Positions 35,668-43,025 of a stretch of DNA of 64,000 bases are shown piece after piece. The stretch's first letter is position 1. Each line of letters starts with the position of its first letter. A program made the translations under genes and the position numbers. Location: assembly GCA_029263095.1 (NCBI GenBank), contig JAJCYA010000066.1, forward strand, positions 1 through 64,000. The letters are read 5' to 3'. A model generated the notes under the pieces. The model ran no database searches, was not told the origin of the DNA, and saw only the letters and a program-made list of their open reading frames with translations. Origin of the DNA: Acidimicrobiia bacterium (GTDB lineage: Bacteria; Actinomycetota; Acidimicrobiia; Spongiisociales; UBA11373).

Positions 35668-36459
35668 TCAGGGGACGCTGACGGCCTTGCTGGCATCGGG
35701 GGCATCTGCGAACGCGGGACAGATCTCCTGGAACGAGCACCAGTCGCACAGCTTGCCAACGCGCGGCGGGAAATTGTCGGCATCGATCGCTCGGTCGATA
35801 GCGGACCACAGGGCGCGTAGTTGTCGATCCATTGCTTCGAGCTGGGCATCCGACACGGGGATCTCGTAGACGGTCGGCCCGTTGAGGTACATGAGCTTGA
35901 TCGCGTCGGGCGTTCGCCCAGTGCGACGCCGTACGAGTAGCGCGTAGATCTTGAGGGCGAAGAAGGCGGGGATGGCATAGCGCTCCGGCGGCGCCTTGCC
36001 GGTCTTGTAGTCCGTGATGACGAGTCGGCCGTCTGGCGTTTCCTCCATCCGGTCGAGGATTCCCCGGATCGTGATCCCGTCCAGATCCTCCAGCATGTCG
36101 AGTTCACGATCGATCGGATCGAATGATGCCGGGTCTTCGACCGAGAAGTAGTTGGAGAGCAACTCGAGGCTTTCGATACCCCAGGCCCGCTCCTCATCGA
36201 TCGACTCAAACATCCCCGCAAACTCATCGTCAGTTCGCAGCTCTGCCCAGGCAGCGCGGAACAGGTCATAGAGGACCTCGGGGTTGCGTTGCTCGGCAGG
36301 GAGGTCGAACAACCGCTGTAGGGCGAGGTGTGCGGTAGTTCCGCGGGCCTGGTAGACGGTCGTCGGCTCGGGGAGCCGGTCGATCGCTCGGAATTTGAAG
36401 AGTTGCGGACAGTGTTTGAAGTCACCGGCCCGGCTGGGGGAGAGCGTTTCGAGTCCCAT
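35668..36459 (-). CDS. Stand-alone RecB-family Fe-S exonuclease (Cas4/AddB-like nuclease domain)
   Basis: Protein of 263 aa consisting only of a PD-(D/E)XK nuclease. His44 (ARGTTAH), Asp136 (GILDRME), Asp150 and Lys152 (ITDYKTG) form the active site. Cys17, Cys238, Cys241 and Cys247 match the four-cysteine 4Fe-4S arrangement of AddB and Cas4. No CRISPR array or cas genes are nearby, so a general DNA-repair role is more likely. Start ATG 36459 has a near-consensus TATAGT (36467-36472) 7 nt upstream, implying a leaderless mRNA. Confidence 0.88.
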   Translation of the reverse strand: MGLETLSPSRAGDFKHCPQLFKFRAIDRLPEPTTVYQARGTTAHLALQRLFDLPAEQRNPEVLYDLFRAAWAELRTDDEFAGMFESIDEERAWGIESLELLSNYFSVEDPASFDPIDRELDMLEDLDGITIRGILDRMEETPDGRLVITDYKTGKAPPERYAIPAFFALKIYALLVRRRTGRTPDAIKLMYLNGPTVYEIPVSDAQLEAMDRQLRALWSAIDRAIDADNFPPRVGKLCDWCSFQEICPAFADAPDASKAVSVP

Positions 36460-36466
36460 TCATCCG

Positions 36467-36472
36467 ACTATA
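36467..36472 (-). promoter_or_regulatory. -10 box TATAGT for the RecB-like nuclease gene
   Basis: Best -10 match in the window, 7 nt before the start codon on the minus strand. This spacing places the transcription start at or near the ATG. Confidence 0.6.
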
Positions 36473-36581
36473 CGGCAGCCATGTGACACGCGTGTAGTTC
36501 GGGAGGCAGGCACGCCAGGCGAGAGGCATCAGGAGCCGGAGGAGCGACACCACTACCGCTTCGTCTCCCGAGTCTCGACTC

Positions 36582-37754
36582 TCAGTTTCCGAAACCCGAA
36601 ACCCGGTTCCCCACCAGGATTCGGTCCCACACTGCAAACACTGCACCTCCGGCGAGGATCCACCCGGCGGCGACGAGGAACATCGTTTCGTACGAGAAGG
36701 CCGCGATCAGCCATCCGAAGGCGGGGCCGCCGATCAGGGCGCCGACGTCGAACAATCCGGTGAAGATGGCGGAGGCCGAGCCGCGGTTCTTCACATCAGC
36801 TCGCCCGAAGGCAAGGGCGTAGAGAATCGGAAAGGCGTACCCGTGGCCAGCTCCACACAAGGCACCGGCGATGAGGACGGCTCCGTCAGATTCTGCGCCG
36901 GCCAGTACCGCAAACCCTCCGGCGAATAGAGCCAGTGCGGGATACAGCACCCTCTTGGGCCCGATTCGATCCGGAAGCCATCCCGTTGTGAGTCTCAGGA
37001 AGATGGCGGTCGCCGAGTAGGCGGCGAAGAATCCGCCAACGGTGCCGATCCCGGCCTGATCGACGAAGGTGCGCAGGAATGTGAAGTACGCGGCGAGAGC
37101 CAACGAGAACACGATTGTCATCCACCAGATCGGCAACAGGTCGCGTTGCCGGAGTGGGGTCAGGAACGACGTGCCGCCGTCGCGCCCCGCTGGTTCGATT
37201 ACCTCAGGCAAGAGGACGGAGAGTCCGAAAGCGACGACCGCCAATGCCACCGACGTCATGAACAGGGCTTGGAAATCCCACCTTTCAAGGACGAAGTCGC
37301 CCAAAAGGCCTCCGAGAGCGATCGGGAGCATTCCCGAGATGCCAAAGAGCGCCAAACCCTGGGTGCGGTTTTCGTCGGGAAGGATGTCGGCGGCGTATGT
37401 GAAGATCGATGCGAACAGCATCGCCTCCGCGAACCCGTGGATCACCCGTACGACATAGACCCAGGGTCCGAGGGTGTTGATCGTCAGATAAAGAAGAAGC
37501 ACGGCGATGTTGAGGACACCCCCAGCCAGGATGATGGGTCGTCGGCCGCGGCGATCCATCTCCTTGCCGATCTGGGGACGGACAACGATGGCGGCGAGCG
37601 CGGTCGCCGCCACTATGAGTCCGATCTCGACTTCTGAACCCCCGAGGTCCTCGATGTAACCCGGGAAGTGGACGAATAGGAAGAAGGCAAGCCCGCCGAA
37701 CAGGCTCACGAGCCACGCCGCGACGAAGCGAGGGGTGAGCAGTGATCGGTGCAC
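36582..37754 (-). CDS. MFS transporter
   Basis: Membrane protein of 390 aa with twelve hydrophobic segments and the MFS loop 2-3 motif GKEMDRRGRRPIILAGG (near residue 63). The second half has the matching GWLPDRIGPKRVLYP. It resembles drug/metabolite efflux facilitators; no substrate can be assigned. Start GTG 37754 has TACGCT (37763-37768) 8 nt upstream, consistent with a leaderless transcript. It is divergent from the putative RNA at 37880. Confidence 0.9.
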   Translation of the reverse strand: MHRSLLTPRFVAAWLVSLFGGLAFFLFVHFPGYIEDLGGSEVEIGLIVAATALAAIVVRPQIGKEMDRRGRRPIILAGGVLNIAVLLLYLTINTLGPWVYVVRVIHGFAEAMLFASIFTYAADILPDENRTQGLALFGISGMLPIALGGLLGDFVLERWDFQALFMTSVALAVVAFGLSVLLPEVIEPAGRDGGTSFLTPLRQRDLLPIWWMTIVFSLALAAYFTFLRTFVDQAGIGTVGGFFAAYSATAIFLRLTTGWLPDRIGPKRVLYPALALFAGGFAVLAGAESDGAVLIAGALCGAGHGYAFPILYALAFGRADVKNRGSASAIFTGLFDVGALIGGPAFGWLIAAFSYETMFLVAAGWILAGGAVFAVWDRILVGNRVSGFGN

Positions 37755-37797
37755 GAAGATGGAGCGTATCGGACCCGGTGTCGCGTCGGGAAACCGA

Positions 37798-37835
37798 TCG
37801 CGAAAACTCGAATTGAGCCGCGAAATCTCGACACG
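37798..37835 (+). promoter_or_regulatory. Conserved upstream element of the putative RNA locus (copy A)
   Basis: TCGCGAAAA (37798-37806), TGAG (37814-37817) and GCGAAATCT (37820-37828) recur with identical internal spacing at 46406-46443, ahead of a second putative RNA. The distance from GCGAAATCT to the -10 box is 48 bases here and 47 there. This suggests a shared activator or extended-promoter site. Confidence 0.6.
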
Positions 37836-37843
37836 GATTCTGC

Positions 37844-37873
37844 TTGACGTGGGTCGGGTCGGGGGCGTAGTTT
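37844..37873 (+). promoter_or_regulatory. Promoter TTGACG-N18-TAGTTT
   Basis: -35 TTGACG (37844-37849) and -10 TAGTTT (37868-37873) separated by 18 bases, reading away from the MFS gene into a non-coding, hairpin-rich stretch. Predicted transcript start is near 37880. Confidence 0.6.
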
Positions 37874-37879
37874 GCTCTC

Positions 37880-38161
37880 ACTCCTCCTTGAAACCGCAAG
37901 GGGACGAGGAGGCGGCCCCGGGGAACGCCCCCGCAAGGGGGTCGCCGGAGAGGGTCTTCGGGCTCACTTCGGTGCCACGGGGCCACGGCTTGAAGCCGGG
38001 CTTGCCTCTCGGGGTAGGACTGGTGGAAAGTGGCTGGAGCGGCAGAAATGCTGCCCCGGTTGCCCCCTGAGGGAGTGCACCGCAAGGTGTGGTTCAGCGG
38101 GGGGACATGAAACCCCTAGGGGTCGAAGCTTCGGCGGAGATTTCTGGGGGTTTCACCTTTT
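37880..38161 (+). ncRNA. Putative structured non-coding RNA A
   Basis: About 280 bases with no convincing ORF and many GNRA-capped stems: CTCCTC...GAGGAG around CTTG...CAAG (37881-37912), CCCCC-GCAA-GGGGG (37928-37941), GGCAG...CTGCC (38041-38055), and CTGA...CACC-GCAA-GGTG...TCAG (38067-38097). A promoter precedes it and a hairpin plus T-run ends it. It does not match RNase P, tmRNA, SRP RNA or the common riboswitches by eye. No gene follows on the same strand within reach, which argues for a stand-alone RNA over a leader. Confidence 0.5.
38108..38161 (+). terminator. Hairpin terminator of putative RNA A
   Basis: TGAAACCCC (38108-38116) pairs with GGGGTTTCA (38147-38155), with the palindrome CGAAGCTTCG inside and CCTTTT after. 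The same AACCCC/GGGGTTTC arrangement ends the second putative RNA at 46670-46728. Confidence 0.55.
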
Positions 38162-38183
38162 CGGGCCTGATCTTCCAGGGCAT

Positions 38184-38231
38184 AGTTCTCTCAGGGTCTA
38201 GTTGTCTCAGGACCCAGTTGTCTCAGCTCGT
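38184..38231. repeat. Three 16-bp tandem repeats
   Basis: AGTTNTCTCAG begins at 38184, 38200 and 38216, an exact 16-base step, with the remaining five bases variable. It lies between putative RNA A and the end of the anti-sigma gene, the only other structure in this 550-bp gap. Sixteen bases is about one and a half helical turns; it could be a protein-binding array or chance duplication. Confidence 0.7.
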
Positions 38232-38304
38232 TTCTTCGCTGGCATTCCCACTGGCGATCATCGATCTGTCCGGATGGCACAAGGGTCGAGTCGCTCGCAC
38301 TCGG

Positions 38305-38922
38305 TCAAGCGGACTCATCGGTGATTGAGGTGGGTCCCTGGTTGCGCCGGGTGCGACGCCTTTTGCGGCCCGGGCCGGCGCTGATGCCGAGAATCCACAC
38401 CAGCACAAGGCCGAGGATCTCGACGAGATGGATCGATTCCCGCTCGATCGTGCTGGCTCCGTTGATCAGATCTATGGTCGCCCCTGCGACGGCGATGGCA
38501 AACACTGCGGCCACGGGGACCATGCCGTATGCGCGGTCGGGTCGCCAGGCCACGAAGAGGAAGGTCACCCCCAGCGCCATGCTGAACGCGTTCTGGTGCC
38601 GCGCCAGATGAATGAACGTGACATCGACACCGCCGGCGAACAAATCGGGCAGATTCCAGGCCACCAGCAGCACGCCGATCCAGGCCAGGACCAGACGGAT
38701 TGCGCGATATCGCCCGAATCCTCGCGGTGGTCGCGGAACGAAGGATCGTCGCGGTCCGTGGCCAGTCGCCGAGCGCATGAGGCGACGGGTCATTCCGTGG
38801 ACGTTCTCCCTCCAGGCGCTGCATCCGGCGCACGTCGCCAGGTGGGCTTCCACCTCGGCCACCTGGCCGCTATCCCCGTCGATCTGGGCAGAGACGAGAT
38901 CGCGTGCCGTTGTGCAGTCCAT
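38305..38922 (-). CDS. Zinc-finger anti-sigma factor with C-terminal membrane domain
   Basis: Protein of 205 aa. The N-terminal cytoplasmic part has the ZAS/zf-HC2 signature HLATCAGC (HxxxCxxC, residues about 32-39). The C-terminal half has about five hydrophobic segments (from LVLAWIGVLLVAWNL to IHLVEILGLVLVWILGI). It lies head-to-head with an ECF sigma gene and should sequester that sigma factor at the membrane. ATG 38922 is preferred over 38928 because a GGGAACC-N16-CGAC ECF promoter ends at 38932, placing the transcript start close to 38925-38922. Confidence 0.85.
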   Translation of the reverse strand: MDCTTARDLVSAQIDGDSGQVAEVEAHLATCAGCSAWRENVHGMTRRLMRSATGHGPRRSFVPRPPRGFGRYRAIRLVLAWIGVLLVAWNLPDLFAGGVDVTFIHLARHQNAFSMALGVTFLFVAWRPDRAYGMVPVAAVFAIAVAGATIDLINGASTIERESIHLVEILGLVLVWILGISAGPGRKRRRTRRNQGPTSITDESA

Positions 38923-38931
38923 GTCCATCCT

Positions 38932-38958
38932 GTCGCTCGTTATGGCCAGATGGTTCCC
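38932..38958 (-). promoter_or_regulatory. ECF-type promoter of the anti-sigma gene (GGGAACC-N16-CGAC)
   Basis: On the minus strand GGGAACC is followed after 16 bases by CGAC (38935-38932). The identical motif and spacing occur before the copper-chaperone gene (39531-39557). GGAAC -35 boxes and CGNC -10 boxes are typical of ECF sigma factors. Confidence 0.65.
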
Positions 38959-38968
38959 GCGCCGCTCA

Positions 38969-38974
38969 TAGAAT
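38969..38974 (+). promoter_or_regulatory. -10 box TAGAAT for the ECF sigma gene
   Basis: TAGAAT sits 6 nt before GTG 38981, implying leaderless transcription from a housekeeping-type promoter. The sigma gene itself thus seems expressed independently of its own ECF promoter motif. Confidence 0.5.
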
Positions 38975-38980
38975 GTAGAT

Positions 38981-39508
38981 GTGGATCGTCTTACCGTGTC
39001 GGCTCTACGGGCTAAGGCTGGCGACCGTCGTGCTCTCGACGAGCTGATCGCCGCGCTACAACCCGATGTCTGGCGGTTGTGTCGTTTTCTGGGCACTCCG
39101 GCTGATCCAGACGACCTCACCCAGGAGACGTTCGAACGTGCCCTGCGGTCGCTCCATCGTTTTCGCGGGGATGGAGCGGTGAGGAGTTGGATGCTTTCGA
39201 TCGGTCGGCGAGTTTGTGTCGACTCGACACGTCGGTCGATGCGTCTGCGCCGTCTGGATGAGCGATTGGCTCAACACGCAGATGACGGACACCACCGCGA
39301 CACTTCGTGGCTCGAGATCGACGACCTGCTGGCGGGCCTCGATCCGGATCGTCGGGAAGCGTTCGTGCTAACTCAGCTGGTGGGTCTCACCTATGAAGAG
39401 GCTGCCGAGGCGATCGGGTGTCCGGTGGGGACTATTCGCTCTCGCATCGCCCGGGCTCGTAATCAACTCATCGACGCTGACGCAGTTCGGGCCGCCCTGA
39501 CCGCCTGA
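38981..39508 (+). CDS. ECF-family RNA polymerase sigma factor
   Basis: Protein of 175 aa. Region 2 (LCRFLGTPADPDDLTQETFERAL, residues about 29-51) recognises the -10 box and opens DNA; region 4 (YEEAAEAIGCPVGTIRSRIA near 138-157) is the helix-turn-helix that reads the -35 box. It is divergent from a ZAS anti-sigma gene and upstream of a PCu(A)C copper chaperone, so a copper-related regulon is the simplest idea. Start GTG 38981 follows TAGAAT by 6 nt. Confidence 0.93.
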   Translation: MDRLTVSALRAKAGDRRALDELIAALQPDVWRLCRFLGTPADPDDLTQETFERALRSLHRFRGDGAVRSWMLSIGRRVCVDSTRRSMRLRRLDERLAQHADDGHHRDTSWLEIDDLLAGLDPDRREAFVLTQLVGLTYEEAAEAIGCPVGTIRSRIARARNQLIDADAVRAALTA

Positions 39509-39530
39509 GCGCTTCTCTTCCAAGAAGGGT

Positions 39531-39557
39531 GGGAACCAACCCGTACTCCGGGACGAC
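39531..39557 (+). promoter_or_regulatory. ECF-type promoter of the copper-chaperone gene (GGGAACC-N16-CGAC)
   Basis: GGGAACC (39531-39537), 16 bases, then CGAC (39554-39557), about 37 bases before ATG 39595. It matches the anti-sigma promoter exactly in both boxes and spacing, suggesting both genes are targets of the adjacent ECF sigma factor. Confidence 0.65.
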
Positions 39558-39594
39558 TCTCACATTGGAAGCCAAGAAAGCGTGGAGGTCTGAA

Positions 39595-40038
39595 ATGAGA
39601 GGGCTGAGGATTGGGGTCGTCGTCACTGCCTTGATGGTCGTGGCGGCTGCGTGCGGTGATGACGCCGGCGGAGTCAGCGTGGACGGGCAATGGGCGCGTA
39701 CGAGTCCGAATATGGCGACCAACGGCGCCGCCTATATGCAGCTGACTGCAGCAGACGCTGATGCACTAGTAGGCGCATCTGTTGACAGCTCGATCGCGGC
39801 AATGGCCCAGGTGCACGAGGTCGTGATGGATGCCGATGGGGCGATGATGATGCAACAAACCCCTTCGATCACGCTCCCGGCCGGTGAGGAAGTGTCGTTG
39901 GAGCCCGGCGGGTTCCACATAATGATGATGGACCTTGCCGAGCCGTTCGTGCTGGGACAGAAGTTCGAGATCACGCTCCAATTCGAAGGCGTCGGCGCAG
40001 TAGTCGTTGAGGTCGAGGTCATGGAGGAGGCTCCCTAG
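39595..40038 (+). CDS. PCu(A)C copper chaperone lipoprotein
   Basis: Protein of 147 aa with a lipoprotein signal (VVAAAC, Cys20) and a PCu(A)C/DUF461 domain. His74 in VHEVVM, Met84-86, and His108 with Met110 in FHIMMM fit the H-x~10-M-x21-H-x-M copper-binding pattern (Met86 to His108 is exact). Relatives deliver Cu(I) to the CuA site of cytochrome oxidase. ATG 39595 follows GTGGAGGT; an upstream in-frame GTG (39529) would bury the promoter. It lies 86 bases after the ECF sigma gene and carries the predicted ECF promoter. Confidence 0.9.
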   Translation: MRGLRIGVVVTALMVVAAACGDDAGGVSVDGQWARTSPNMATNGAAYMQLTAADADALVGASVDSSIAAMAQVHEVVMDADGAMMMQQTPSITLPAGEEVSLEPGGFHIMMMDLAEPFVLGQKFEITLQFEGVGAVVVEVEVMEEAP

Positions 40039-40241
40039 GAGGGCACTTCCTCTAGGCAACGAAGGCGTCGATCGAGCCTGTGGTCCATCGTCGAGTGGAC
40101 TTCTCCCCTCCAGATCGGCGCCTTCGTCGCGCCCGGGAGATGTCGCTCGGGAGTACTGGAGAACGGCACCGCGTCGGACGATGAGGCTGGTGGCGTGTTC
40201 GACCGATCCTTTCACGATGCGAGATGGCGCGTCGCTCCAGG

Positions 40242-40247
40242 TACGCT
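40242..40247 (+). promoter_or_regulatory. -10-like TACGCT before ppc
   Basis: TACGCT sits 7 nt before GTG 40255, as in other leaderless-looking genes here. It favours GTG 40255 over the in-frame GTG 40195. Confidence 0.5.
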
Positions 40248-40254
40248 CGCCGCC

Positions 40255-43005
40255 GTGTCACTAGGACCGGTCGCTCTATTCGATGACGATGCCGCGCTTC
40301 GCGCCGATATCCGTCTCCTCGGGGATCTGCTCGGCCAGACCCTTGTTCGGCAGGTTGGCCCGGAACTACTCGACCTTGTCGAACAGATACGTGCCCTCAC
40401 GAAGACTCTGCGCGAACGTCCCGACGAAGCCAAAGCGCGCCAACTCGAGGTGCTGTTGGCCGATCAGGATATGGAGACCATCATCCTCCTCACGCGGGCG
40501 TTCACGACGTACTTCTACCTGGCCAACGTCGCCGAGCAGGTCCATCGGGTGGACGTGCTCACCGCGCGGTCGCGGCGGACGGCAGGCTGGCTGGAGGCCA
40601 CCGTCGATCGTGTGCAGGAGGCGGGGATACCGCTTGCGGAGGTTCGGGCCGTCGTGGATCGACTGGAGGTGCGTCCGGTGTTCACAGCACATCCAACGGA
40701 GGCCGCCCGCAGATCGATGCTCACCAAGCTCGCCACTGTGGCCGAACTGTTGGAGGAGCGTTCCGATCCCAGAGCCACTCGGTCCCAGACCGCCATTGTC
40801 GACCATCACCTGGCCGAGACCGTCGAGCTCATGTGGCAGACCGATGAGCTGAGAATGACGAAGCCGACTCCGCTGGACGAGGCGAGGTCGGCGATCTACT
40901 ACCTCGAGGCGATTGCCACCGCCACCTTCGACCGAATAACCGACACGGTGCAGCGCGAGTTCGCGCGGTTGGGGGTGCCGCTCGATCCCGATGCTGCGGC
41001 GCTGCGGTTTGGGACGTGGGTCGGAGGGGATCGCGATGGGAATCCGAGTGTGACACCCGAGCTCACTCTCGAAGTACTGGTCATGCAGCACGACCACGGT
41101 CTCCGGATGCTGATCGCGGCGGTCGAGGAACTGTCGGCCGCGCTATCGACGTCGGAGCGGATTACCACGACCGCTGAGGCGCTTCAAGTCTCTCTTCTGG
41201 AGGACCAACGTGCCATACCCGAGGTCTGGGCTCGGTTTTCGACTCTCAGCGCAGGTGAGCCGTATCGACTGAAATGCGCCTTCATCCACGCCCGTCTGTT
41301 GGCAACCCATTCCCGCTTGCTCGAGGGAGGCAAGGGTGGGGTGGGATACTCGACTCCCGACGGGTTGCTTGCCGATCTCCGGCTGATCTACGAATCGCTG
41401 TTGGCCAACAGAGGGGACCTCATCGCCGGAGGCATGGTCACTCGCCTTATCCGACGCGTCGCCGCATTCGGGTTCGGACTCGCCAAGATGGATGTGAGAG
41501 AGCACTCCGACAAGCACCATGATCTGCTGGCGGAGGTATACCGGCATGTCACCGGCATGTCCTATGGAGAACTCGAGTCGCCGGATCGGCGTGAGCTGCT
41601 GGCGGACGAGTTCGGATCTCGCCGTCCGCTGGGCAGTTCGACCTTCAAGGTGTCGGAGGACAATCGCCGGACCCGACGCACCTTCGAAGCCATTCGTCAG
41701 GCCCTCGATCGGTTTGGAGACGGGGTCATCGAGTCCTACATCGTGTCGGAGACCACCGATGCCGCCGACGTACTCGCCGTTGCCGTGCTGGCCCGCGATG
41801 CCGGTCTCATTGATCTCGCCTCGGGGGTCGCCCGCATCGGTTTGGTCCCACTCTTTGAGACGACGCATGAGGTGGATAGGGCAGGGGAGATCCTCGATGA
41901 CATGCTCTCCAGCTCCTCATACCGCCGACTCGTTGCCTTGCGCGACGATCGGCAGGAGGTGATGCTCGGGTACTCGGATTCGTCAAAGCATGGCGGTATC
42001 ACGACCTCGCAGTGGGGGCTCTACCGCGCCGCCCGTCAGCTCCACGACACCGCCGATAGCCACGGAGTGCACCTCACTCTGTTCCACGGTCGCGGTGGCA
42101 CGATCGGCCGGGGCGGTGGTCCGACGAATGAGGCGATCCTGGCTCAGCCGTACGGGACGATCGACGGGACGATCAAGCTCACCGAACAGGGGGAGGTGAT
42201 CTCCGACAAATACGGACTCCCCGGGCTCGCCGAGCGCAACCTGGAGCTCACGCTGGCGGCGGTGCTGGAAGCGTCTGTGTTGCACAGGAGACAGCGACGT
42301 GATTCGGCGACGCTCGATCGTTGGTTCGAGGCGATGGATGTGGTTTCCGAGGGTGCTCACGCGGCCTACAGGGCGTTTGTCGATGCTCCCGAAACGCTCG
42401 ACTACTTCAGAGCTGCGACGCCTGTCGCCGAGTTGGGGAAGCTGAACATAGGTTCGCGGCCATCGATGCGTCCCGGGAGAGATTTCGGGCTCGACGGGCT
42501 TAGGGCGATTCCGTGGGTGTTTGGCTGGACGCAGACCAGGCAGGTCGTCCCCGGCTGGTTTGGCGTTGGTAGCGGCATCTTGGCGGCCCGTGGACTCGGG
42601 CATAGTGAAACCCTCGATGAGATGTTTGCCGAGTGGCCGTTCTTTGCGACATTCGTGGGGAATGTCGAAATGACGCTTGCCAAGACAGATCTTGCGGTGG
42701 CCCGGCACTACGTACAGGCGCTTGTGCCGAGTTCGCTCCACGGTGTATTCGACGCGATCTCCGAGGAGCATGAGCGCACCGTCGAAGCTGTGATCGAGAT
42801 CACCGGGCAGAAGGAGTTGCTCGGTGCTCATCCCACGCTCCGGCGCACTCTCGGCGTGCGCGACGCTTACCTCGACCCGATCAACCTGTTGCAAGTCTCC
42901 CTACTGGCGAGAGAGCGCACGATGGAATCGGGGGAGGAGACGTTGGCGCGAGCGTTGCTGCTGACAATCAACGGAATAGCCATCGGTTTGAGGAACACCG
43001 GGTAG
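40255..43005 (+). CDS. ppc: Phosphoenolpyruvate carboxylase
   Basis: Protein of 916 aa, normal for bacterial PEPC. The active-site blocks are all present: VFTAHPTEAARRS with the catalytic His, GGDRDGNPSVTPE, GLAKMDVREHSDKH, LGYSDSSKHGG, FHGRGGTIGRGGGP, GSRPSMRP and the C-terminal LRNTG. It fixes bicarbonate onto PEP to give oxaloacetate and refills the TCA cycle. Start GTG 40255 (VSLGPVALFDDDAALRADI) is preferred on homology and on the TACGCT box; GTG 40195 would add 20 residues. Transcribed alone, convergent with the histidine kinase. Confidence 0.96.
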   Translation: MSLGPVALFDDDAALRADIRLLGDLLGQTLVRQVGPELLDLVEQIRALTKTLRERPDEAKARQLEVLLADQDMETIILLTRAFTTYFYLANVAEQVHRVDVLTARSRRTAGWLEATVDRVQEAGIPLAEVRAVVDRLEVRPVFTAHPTEAARRSMLTKLATVAELLEERSDPRATRSQTAIVDHHLAETVELMWQTDELRMTKPTPLDEARSAIYYLEAIATATFDRITDTVQREFARLGVPLDPDAAALRFGTWVGGDRDGNPSVTPELTLEVLVMQHDHGLRMLIAAVEELSAALSTSERITTTAEALQVSLLEDQRAIPEVWARFSTLSAGEPYRLKCAFIHARLLATHSRLLEGGKGGVGYSTPDGLLADLRLIYESLLANRGDLIAGGMVTRLIRRVAAFGFGLAKMDVREHSDKHHDLLAEVYRHVTGMSYGELESPDRRELLADEFGSRRPLGSSTFKVSEDNRRTRRTFEAIRQALDRFGDGVIESYIVSETTDAADVLAVAVLARDAGLIDLASGVARIGLVPLFETTHEVDRAGEILDDMLSSSSYRRLVALRDDRQEVMLGYSDSSKHGGITTSQWGLYRAARQLHDTADSHGVHLTLFHGRGGTIGRGGGPTNEAILAQPYGTIDGTIKLTEQGEVISDKYGLPGLAERNLELTLAAVLEASVLHRRQRRDSATLDRWFEAMDVVSEGAHAAYRAFVDAPETLDYFRAATPVAELGKLNIGSRPSMRPGRDFGLDGLRAIPWVFGWTQTRQVVPGWFGVGSGILAARGLGHSETLDEMFAEWPFFATFVGNVEMTLAKTDLAVARHYVQALVPSSLHGVFDAISEEHERTVEAVIEITGQKELLGAHPTLRRTLGVRDAYLDPINLLQVSLLARERTMESGEETLARALLLTINGIAIGLRNTG

Positions 43006-43025
43006 CGGAGTTTGGCCCGCGATGC

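Noticed and set aside
35668-36459. Cas4 of a CRISPR system
   Set aside because: The nuclease and cysteine pattern is Cas4-like, but no cas1/cas2 or repeat-spacer array is present; RecB-family exonuclease is the safer name.
38089-38328. 79-codon plus-strand frame over the RNA A terminator and 16-bp repeats
   Set aside because: It spans a terminator and a tandem repeat, has no SD and no similarity.
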